Shown here: piece after piece, positions 16,801-24,400 of the stretch
Numbering within the stretch: position 1 is the first letter of the stretch
How the letters are laid out: every line of letters begins with the position of its first letter
Notes under the pieces: generated by a model
The model's input: only the letters and a program-made list of their open reading frames with translations
Told to the model about the DNA's origin: nothing
Databases searched by the model: none
From: Magnetospirillum molischianum DSM 120
GTDB lineage: Bacteria; Pseudomonadota; Alphaproteobacteria; Rhodospirillales; Magnetospirillaceae
Reading direction: 5' to 3'
DNA length: 64,000 nt
Assembly (NCBI RefSeq): GCF_000294655.1
Contig: NZ_CAHP01000020.1
Coordinates: 26,750-90,749, forward strand
Made by a program: the position numbers and the translations under genes

Positions 16801-17897
16801 AATGTGCACTCCTCGCAGTCTGCCAGGGCAGAGATCGGGCCGTCGGTTTCGGTCAGGAAATCCACCGCTCCGCTCAACACCAGCCGGTCGATCGTCGCGT
16901 CGGGATCGAGGATCTCGGCTGCGAAATGGCTGCCAGGCGGAACCGCATCGCGGGCGACGGCTGCGACGGTCAGCGCCGCCATCACCCCGGTCAGCGCTGC
17001 ATTGCCGCTGCCGCGCAGCACAGTGGTGCGGGTTGCCTGCCGCCCCTGGCACAGGCCGTCGAGTTGCAGCAGATGCAACACGAAGCGGGGCTGTCCGCTC
17101 AGGTCGAACTGGCTGGCCTCGCGCAGCAGCCGGGCGCCTGCCTCCGGAGCCAGTCCGGGAGCCTGGGCGAGGGCGCCGGTGATGCGCGGGCCGCATAGCA
17201 CAGAATACCAGGTGCCTCGCTCCAGCCGCAGCCAGCGTGCCAGTCGTTCCGCCTCTGGAGTCAGGTAGGCGAGCGAGGTGGACGGAGTCGGGAACAGCGG
17301 CACCACTGCGTTCCTCTGCCAAACGGTGGTTGCGGGATGGCAGCCGTTGCGCCATACCAGCCCCGACCGGCCAGCCCCTTCCGTCACCGCCTGGAGATAA
17401 TCCATCGCGGCGACGGTGGTGAAGACGTCGCGCAGGCCGAAGTAACTGGTCAAACCGTCGATCCGGCTCCAACCGCGCCGCGCCGCCCAGCGCGGCAGCA
17501 GGCCGGTCAGGCCCGGCTGCACTCCTGCCGACAGGACCGCGACCCGGCCTTCGCGCCGTAGGGCGGTGGGGTCGAGCCGGGCCGCTAGCGCCTCGTCACC
17601 GCCGACATCGACGTAATCTGCACCGGCTCGCCGTGCCGCTCGTGCCACCCGGTCGCCGATCGTCCGCCCCGGCCCGGCGCAGTTCAGCACGATCCGGCAG
17701 TTTGCGGCGAAGCGGTCGAGTTCGGCCTCGTCGCCAGCATCCACTTGGGCTGCCTCGGCCCCGCTCAGACTCTCCGCCAGCCTTGCCGCTGCCGCGATGT
17801 CGCGTCCGCCGATCCGCAACTGGCCCAGCCCCAGCCCGGCCAGATGATGTGCCGCCACCGCGCCAACATCGCCATAGCCGCCCACTACCCCGATCAT
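16797..17897 (-). CDS. Saccharopine-dehydrogenase-like NAD(P)-binding oxidoreductase
   Basis: 366-residue protein with an N-terminal Rossmann motif (GVVGGYGDVGAVAAHHL), the RIVLNCAGPGRTIGDRVA strand and DYVDVGGDEAL, all typical of the saccharopine dehydrogenase NADP-binding family. It is not lysine biosynthesis by context: it lies in a chain of ATGA/GTGA-overlapping siderophore genes between an ABC transporter and a methyltransferase. It may be a second reductase acting on a ring or on the released product. I cannot assign the reaction. Confidence 0.78.
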   Translation of the reverse strand: MIGVVGGYGDVGAVAAHHLAGLGLGQLRIGGRDIAAAARLAESLSGAEAAQVDAGDEAELDRFAANCRIVLNCAGPGRTIGDRVARAARRAGADYVDVGGDEALAARLDPTALRREGRVAVLSAGVQPGLTGLLPRWAARRGWSRIDGLTSYFGLRDVFTTVAAMDYLQAVTEGAGRSGLVWRNGCHPATTVWQRNAVVPLFPTPSTSLAYLTPEAERLARWLRLERGTWYSVLCGPRITGALAQAPGLAPEAGARLLREASQFDLSGQPRFVLHLLQLDGLCQGRQATRTTVLRGSGNAALTGVMAALTVAAVARDAVPPGSHFAAEILDPDATIDRLVLSGAVDFLTETDGPISALADCEECTL

Positions 17898-19675
17898 GCC
17901 GGTACCTCATCGACGGGGCGAGGGGTGTCCGGGGCTGCGTCCGTTCCAGGTATCAGCCGCCAGCCATGGGCGCGGCTGCGTTCCTGCCAGAACGCTGCGT
18001 AGCTGCCCGCGCGGGCCAGCAGGTCGCGGTGTTGCCCCACCTCGGCCACCTTTCCGTCTTCGATCACCAAGATCTGGTCGGCGGCGGCGATTGTCGGCAG
18101 GCGATGGGCGATCACCAGTACGGTGGCGCGTTGCCGCAGCCGTTCGATCGTCGCCTGGATGTAGCATTCGTTCTCCGGATCGAGCGCTGCGGTGGCTTCG
18201 TCGAGCAGCACGATCGGGGCATTCTTCAGCACCGCCCGTGCCACCGCCACCCGCTGTCGCTCTCCGCCCGACAGCAACGAGCCAGCCTCGCCTACCGGGG
18301 TTTCCCAGCCGCGTGGTAGCCGGGCGACGATCTCCTCCACCCCGGCCAGCCGTGCCGCCTCCTGCACCTCCGTATCGCTGGCCTCGGGTCGGCCGAGCCG
18401 GATGTTAGCCTCCAACGTGTCGTCAAACAGATAGACGTCCTGCATCACCGGAGCTAGGTGAGCCATCAGGGTTTCGCTCGACAAGGCGCGCACGTCGGCC
18501 CCGCCCACCCGCACCACGCCGGATTCGACGTCGAAGAAGCGCATGATCAGCCGGGTGATGGTGGTCTTGCCAGAGCCCGAGTGGCCGACGATCGCCGTCA
18601 TCGTCCGCGCGGGCACCGTGAAGGACAGGTCGCGTAGCACCGGTTCTTCCGGGCGGTAGCCAAACGTCACCCGCTCGAACGTGATCGTGCCGGGGCTGGT
18701 GATTGCCACCGGTGCGGTCGGCTGCGGCAGGGGCGGCTGATCGAAGATCTCGGCCAGTCTGCGCAGGTCGTTCGCCGCCATCCGCAGCAGGCCGCTGCGT
18801 CCCGCTACCTCGGCCAGCGGCCCGGCGAAGCGTGCCGCCAGCGCCAGCAGTGCCACCAGTTCGATCGGGTCGATCGCACCGGCCAGCGCCAGCCCGAGTC
18901 CGGTCGTGATCAATGCGAGGAACGCGAGATGGACCGACAGCCCCCCGACCAGCAGGCGCGGGAAGGTGTTGCGCAGCATCGAGCCGCCTGCCGCTTGTTG
19001 GGCGGCGATCGCGGCGTCGAGCGGGGGATAACCCTCGCTGGCTCTGCCGAAGGCGCGCAGCACGTGCTGAGTGCGGGCGAATTCGACCACGCGGTTGCCA
19101 GCCTCGGCGGCGGCGGCATCGACCGTCTCCTCGGTACGGCCGATCCAGCGCGATGACCAACTGTGGGCGATGAAGATTACCGGCCCGCAGGCCAGGGTGG
19201 CCAGTCCCAGTCGCCAGTCGAACAGCAGCATAGCCAGCGCGATCGTCATTGGTGTCAGTATCCCGCTCGCCACCGGAGTCAGCAGGTGGGCGAACACGTT
19301 GGTGACCATCATGGTTCCGCCGGTGGCGCTCTGAGCCAACCGGCCGACCTTCTCCGAGGAAAACCAGCCGAGCGGCAGAGTGGCAACATGGTCGCCCAGT
19401 CGGCGGTGCAGGCTGGTCAGCACCACCAGCGCTAAGGCGAAGCCCTGCATTGTCTGCTGGTAGCGGGCGATGCAGTACACTGCCGTCGCCCCGGCCAAGC
19501 CCAGCAGCCACGGCGTCGCCCGCGCCGGATCGGGCGATAGCAGCGCCATCAACACCGGGACCAGCAGGGCTATTGCTACCCCTTCCAGCACCGCGTAGGT
19601 AACGAGCCAAATCAGATAGCGCCGTAATGCTCCGGCCTGCTCTGGTCCGAGAATTTTCGACAGATCCCGCAGCAT
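17894..19675 (-). CDS. ABC transporter, fused membrane and ATPase domains (YbtQ/Irp7-like)
   Basis: 593-residue half transporter: about six membrane segments in residues 20-300, then an ATPase with Walker A GHSGSGKTT, signature LSGGERQR and Walker B IVLLDEATAALD. In yersiniabactin loci such exporter-fold pairs (YbtP/YbtQ) take up the ferric siderophore across the inner membrane; import rather than export is inferred from that precedent. The start is either GTG 19678 or the adjacent ATG 19675; the ATG has better spacing (8 bases) from GGAGAG. It forms a likely heterodimer with the next upstream ABC protein and overlaps both neighbours. Confidence 0.9.
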   Translation of the reverse strand: MLRDLSKILGPEQAGALRRYLIWLVTYAVLEGVAIALLVPVLMALLSPDPARATPWLLGLAGATAVYCIARYQQTMQGFALALVVLTSLHRRLGDHVATLPLGWFSSEKVGRLAQSATGGTMMVTNVFAHLLTPVASGILTPMTIALAMLLFDWRLGLATLACGPVIFIAHSWSSRWIGRTEETVDAAAAEAGNRVVEFARTQHVLRAFGRASEGYPPLDAAIAAQQAAGGSMLRNTFPRLLVGGLSVHLAFLALITTGLGLALAGAIDPIELVALLALAARFAGPLAEVAGRSGLLRMAANDLRRLAEIFDQPPLPQPTAPVAITSPGTITFERVTFGYRPEEPVLRDLSFTVPARTMTAIVGHSGSGKTTITRLIMRFFDVESGVVRVGGADVRALSSETLMAHLAPVMQDVYLFDDTLEANIRLGRPEASDTEVQEAARLAGVEEIVARLPRGWETPVGEAGSLLSGGERQRVAVARAVLKNAPIVLLDEATAALDPENECYIQATIERLRQRATVLVIAHRLPTIAAADQILVIEDGKVAEVGQHRDLLARAGSYAAFWQERSRAHGWRLIPGTDAAPDTPRPVDEVPA

Positions 19676-21429
19676 CACGGCGTCTCTCCGATCACGGTGG
19701 CGTCAGCCTCGGCGCCCGAGCGCCACATCCGGGCATACAGCCCATCCGCCGCCAGCAGTTCGGCATGGTTGCCTTGTTCGACGATCCGGCCAGCTTCGAG
19801 CACCACGATCCGGTCGGCCCCGCAGATGGTGGCCAGCCGGTGGGCAATCACCAGCACGGTGCGGCCACGCGCTACCGTCGATAGCGCGTCTTGGATCCGC
19901 GCCTCGGACTCCGGGTCGGCGTGGGCGGTCGCCTCGTCGAGGATCAGCACCGGGGTATCGGCCAGCAGGGTGCGGGCGATCGACACGCGCTGGGCCTCGC
20001 CACCGGAGAATACTGCCTCCTCCCCCACCATCGATTGATAGCCATGGGGCAGGGCGAGGATCCGCTCGTGGATCCGAGCCGCCTGCGCCGCCGCAATCAT
20101 CTCCGCGTCGCTGGCCTCGGGCCGACCGAGGCGGAGATTGTCCGCCACCGTTCCATGCACCAGTTGCGCGTCCTGCAACACGAAACCGACTTGGCGGTAC
20201 AGGCGGTCCGGGGCGATTTCGCGCACATCGACACCGCCGACCCGTACCGCGCCCTCCGTCACGTCGTAAAAGCGCGGCACCAGCTTGGCCAGGGTCGATT
20301 TGCCCGCACCCGACGGCCCGACCAGGGCAGTGACAGTGCCCGGCCGACAGCGCAGGGTGACGTCCGACAGCACCGCCCGCGATCCGTCGTAGCGGAACGA
20401 TACCGATTCGAACCGGATCTCGCCCCCGTCCGGCTGGCGTGGGGCGGAACAGAGCGGCAGTTCCGGGGTGGCGAGCAGATCGGCGATCCGCGCCGCTGCC
20501 GCTGCCGCCTTGCGTTCGGCAGTCAGGCTTTGGTTTAGCACCAGGATCGTCTGCGGCAGGGCTACCGCCACCAGCGCCTCGGCCAGCAGGTCGATCGGCT
20601 CGATCCAGCCCTGGGCGATCATCGCCGCCCCGCCGCCCAGGCTGACCAGCAGAATCACCGGGGGCGACAGCGCCATCGAACTGACCGCCTCCACCCGTAG
20701 CAATGGCTGCACCCAGCCCGCATAGCGTTCGCTGAAATCCTGGACCGCGCGTTGATAGCCCTGATGGGCTCGGCCGGTTTGGCCGAATGCCTTAACCACC
20801 GCGATGCCGTGGACGAATTCGACAATTGCCGCGCTGACTCGGACGAAGCTGGCGTCGAGTTGGTTCATCTTGTCGGCAAAGTCGCGCATCATCCAGGCAT
20901 AGGCGGCGAGGTAGACTGGCAGCGAAGCGACCGCCAGCAGGGCCAGCCGTGCGTCGAGCCACAGCAGGTAGGCTAGCCCGCCCGCCGGGAGGAGGATTGC
21001 CCCAGCCAGTTCGACATAATGATGGGCCACCAGATGATGCAGGTCGTCGAGATCGCTCTGCACCGCCTTGCGGATCGCTCCCGATGTCTGGTCGGAATAC
21101 CAGCCGAGCGGAACCTGTCCCAGCTTGCGCACCAGCGCCTGTCGCAGGATCGCCTGGAGGCGGTGGTCGGCGATGTGGGTCAGCCACAGTCCGCCGCCGG
21201 TACAGGTCCAGCCGAAGACCAGCCCGGCCACCACCACGGCGGCGATCGTGAGCAGTTCGGTTGCCCCGGCTGGCTCCGGCCGCAGCAGCGCCCGACCCAA
21301 TTCGACGATACCGATGAACGGCACCAAACTGGTCAGTGCCCCCAGCCCGCCTAGCCCGGTGCCGAGCCGGATCGTTCCCAGAACCGGCTGCCGCAGCGCT
21401 CGCAGCGGATGCTCTGCCCCGCCGCTCAC
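19675..21429 (-). CDS. ABC transporter, fused membrane and ATPase domains (YbtP/Irp6-like)
   Basis: 584-residue half transporter with membrane segments in roughly the first 300 residues and an ATPase with Walker A GPSGAGKST, Walker B VLILDEATAHAD and a slightly unusual signature FSGGEAQR. Start GTG 21429 forms a GTGA overlap with the NRPS stop and has GGGGA upstream; in-frame sequence further upstream lies inside the NRPS gene and is not used. Together with the following ABC gene it resembles the YbtP/YbtQ inner-membrane pair. Direction of transport is inferred. Confidence 0.9.
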   Translation of the reverse strand: MSGGAEHPLRALRQPVLGTIRLGTGLGGLGALTSLVPFIGIVELGRALLRPEPAGATELLTIAAVVVAGLVFGWTCTGGGLWLTHIADHRLQAILRQALVRKLGQVPLGWYSDQTSGAIRKAVQSDLDDLHHLVAHHYVELAGAILLPAGGLAYLLWLDARLALLAVASLPVYLAAYAWMMRDFADKMNQLDASFVRVSAAIVEFVHGIAVVKAFGQTGRAHQGYQRAVQDFSERYAGWVQPLLRVEAVSSMALSPPVILLVSLGGGAAMIAQGWIEPIDLLAEALVAVALPQTILVLNQSLTAERKAAAAAARIADLLATPELPLCSAPRQPDGGEIRFESVSFRYDGSRAVLSDVTLRCRPGTVTALVGPSGAGKSTLAKLVPRFYDVTEGAVRVGGVDVREIAPDRLYRQVGFVLQDAQLVHGTVADNLRLGRPEASDAEMIAAAQAARIHERILALPHGYQSMVGEEAVFSGGEAQRVSIARTLLADTPVLILDEATAHADPESEARIQDALSTVARGRTVLVIAHRLATICGADRIVVLEAGRIVEQGNHAELLAADGLYARMWRSGAEADATVIGETP

Positions 21430-24400
21430 GACGTTCCCCGCAGCGCGGCGGCGAGATGGTCGGTTACCACCCGGACATGCGGTGGTTCGACCACGCTGAA
21501 ATGGTTGCCGGGCACGTCGATTACCCGGAAAGCGCCGACGCAGACCCGCTCCCAGAACGGCACCGCCAGATGTCCAACCCCGGCGGTGATGCCGAAGGAT
21601 TGCTGTTCCTCGCAACGCAGATAGGTCATGTCGCCGAGATAGGGTGGTGGCTCGAACCGGGCGGCCTGCATGCTGTGCCTGCACACCCGGAACAGCGCAG
21701 GCACCAATTCCGGCCCGACCGGCACCCCGGCCTGAGTGGTCATCGCCTGGGCATAGGCGGCGAGGCGCTCGTCCTGCGGCCGCGCCGCCTGTCTCCGCGC
21801 CGCAGCCGCTACCGCAGCCAGCCCAGGATCACCGTCGAGCCTGCCCATCGCCCCGGCCGGAATCCGCCGGTTGTGGCGGGTCATCAGTATCTCAATCGCG
21901 CGGTAAACGTCGGCGGCGGCAACCTCGGGGCCGAATACCGCCGCGACCGGGTCAAGGTTGAGGTTGGGGACGAAGATGGCTTCGAACGCCAGTTCTTCGT
22001 CGGTGTCGATGAACATCGGGATGCTATCGACTAGGGTCAGGTCGCGTACCTCCAGCCCACGCTCCAGCAGCCGGCGGCCTACCTCGGTCGCCAGTAGACC
22101 GCCCAGGCAATAGCCGACCAACTGGAAGCGGGTATGACCGGCCTCGACCAGCCGTGCGGCGTAATCATCCGCCACCCGTTCAATTAATTCGGCTGGGGCG
22201 TGCGCCAGATAGCGTTCGCTATCGGCGACGGCGACCCCGATGACCGGCCCGATTTCCTGCGCAGCCATGCTCCGGCCGAGATGCTGGAAGTAATCCATCG
22301 TCCCCAGCGCGGCATGGAACATCACTCGGGCGATACCCTCGCCGCCGCCGAACGGCAGCAGCAGCGCGTTGCTTCCGACTGTCGCTGGCGCGGCCGTAAC
22401 CGCTTCGGCCGGATCAGCCGCCTTGGTCCGCTGCTCGGGAGTGGGTGAGCGCAAGGCTCGGGCCAGGGCGGCAACGGTCGGCTCGTTCAGCATCTGGCGC
22501 AGCAGGGTGTCGTAGGCGAAGCCCTGGGCCTCTGCCACCTCTTCACGCAGCCGTCCGGCCACACGGGCAAGGATTAGCGAATCCGCTCCATGATCGTAGA
22601 TATTGTCGTCCGGTTCCAGCCGCCCCCCGCCCAGCGCTTCGGCCCACAACGCGCACAGCTTGGCGGTGAGCGGGTCCTCGTTGCCAGCTTCGGCCTCGGC
22701 GGTGCCTGGATCGAGCGCAGCCGCCGGACTCCAGCCCGCAAGGGCGGCACGGTCGATCTTGCCGTTGCCGGTTAGCGGTAGGCGGTCGAGTGGCTGGAAA
22801 TGGGCTGGCACCATGTGCGCTGGCAGCCGCGCCGCCAGGGACGAGGCCAGTTCGGTACCGCTGATCCGCTCTCGCTCGACCTTGAAGCGCGCCGCCAGCA
22901 TCCGCATTCCGCACGCAGCCAGTGGAGACTCCTCCTCGGGCAATGCCAGCAACAGGTCGCCCCCGGCAGCGGAGATCAGCTCCCGCCATTGTTCGAGCGA
23001 GAGGAACTTGGTGCCGCCATGGGAGTGGTCGCCATCGGCCGGTTCCATCATGAAGCCCTGGGTCAGCAGGATGTGCGGCAGGTCGGCCACTGGCTCGGTC
23101 AGGATCAGCCAGCCGCCTGGGGCGATGGTCGTGGCGATCCGTTGCAGCGCAGCAGCGCTGTCGGTGGTGCTGTTGAGCATCCCGGCGCACAGAACGATAT
23201 CGGCCGAATGAGGGGCGATCCCCTGGGTCGGCAGGTCGCCGTCGAGATCGACCCGGCCGAACCGCACCCAGGGATGGGTGCGGAACTGGTCACGCGCCTC
23301 GGCCAGGAAGAACGGGGTGATATCGGTGAACAGGTACTCTGCGTCATATCCTTCCAGCACCGGGATCACCGCTTGGGTGGTGGCGCCGGTGCCAGCCCCG
23401 AACTCAAGCAAGCGTAGCGGGGTGCCGCGCGGATGGCGTGCCGCGATGCGGTTGACCAGCGCCGCCACCGCCTGATTGTCGTGGCGCGAGATGACATCGT
23501 CGCGGTACAGCGCCAGGGCGACTTCCTGACGGCCTTCGGGGAACAGCAGATCGAACGGGGTCTGCTCGCCGGACAGCAAGGCGTGCAGGCGTTCGGCGTG
23601 GGCGCGGTGATAGGCGACGAAGGCAGGAGTACACAGCCCGTTGTTCTCGCCCACCTGTTCCACCCGTGTCCAGGCTATAGCGACTGTTTCCGCGTCAACC
23701 GGGGCGTGGCGGCGGATATGGCGTCCGTCCGTTGGATCGCATGTCAACCATCCTGCCTCGGCCAGCAGGCCGAGCCAGCGCCGCGCCAGCCAATGATGGC
23801 GGGGGGCGACGCCGGTTCTGGTCAGGATCTCCTCGACGTCATGGCTGGCATCGGGGCTAGAGAACAGCCCGCGTGCGATGAAGGCCGCCATCATGGTGGT
23901 CAGCGCTGCCTCCCGCAGGGCGGCGAAATAATCGGCCAGCCGGGCCGGTTCGATCCCGCGCATCTGGTCCTCGGCGAAGCGGCGTACCACCGGAGTGAGC
24001 CGCAGCCAGTCCTGCCGTTCCGCCTCGGCCTCGCCGGGCCGTCGCCGCGCTGGCTCAACGAAGCCAAGCAGGCTGCGTTCGGTGCTTCCTCCTCCAGTTG
24101 CCACAACCGCTGTCGCTGCTACGGCGGGATGGGTCAGAAGCGCGGCTTCGACCTCGCCCACCTCGACCCGATGTCCGCGGATCTTGACCTGGCCGTCCTC
24201 GCGGCCGAGAAATTCGAGCACCCCGCCCGGCCGGTAGCGGCCGAGATCGCCGGTGCGGTACAGCAACTGGCCATCGACGGGGTGGCGGAAGAAGCGTTCG
24301 GCGGTCAGCACCGGATCGTTCCAATAGCCGCTGGCGAGGCCTTGGCCGCTGATACACAGTGACCCCGTTACCCAGACCGGGGCATCGCGCAGCGCTTCGT

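Noticed and set aside
16801..17472. Longer N-terminus for the free methyltransferase, giving 604 residues
   Set aside because: The extra part overlaps the saccharopine-dehydrogenase-like gene in another frame and has no protein character; the GTGA overlap and ribosome binding site at 16800 give a better start.
16797..17897. Lysine-pathway saccharopine dehydrogenase
   Set aside because: Only the NADP-binding family features are seen and the gene is coupled to siderophore genes.
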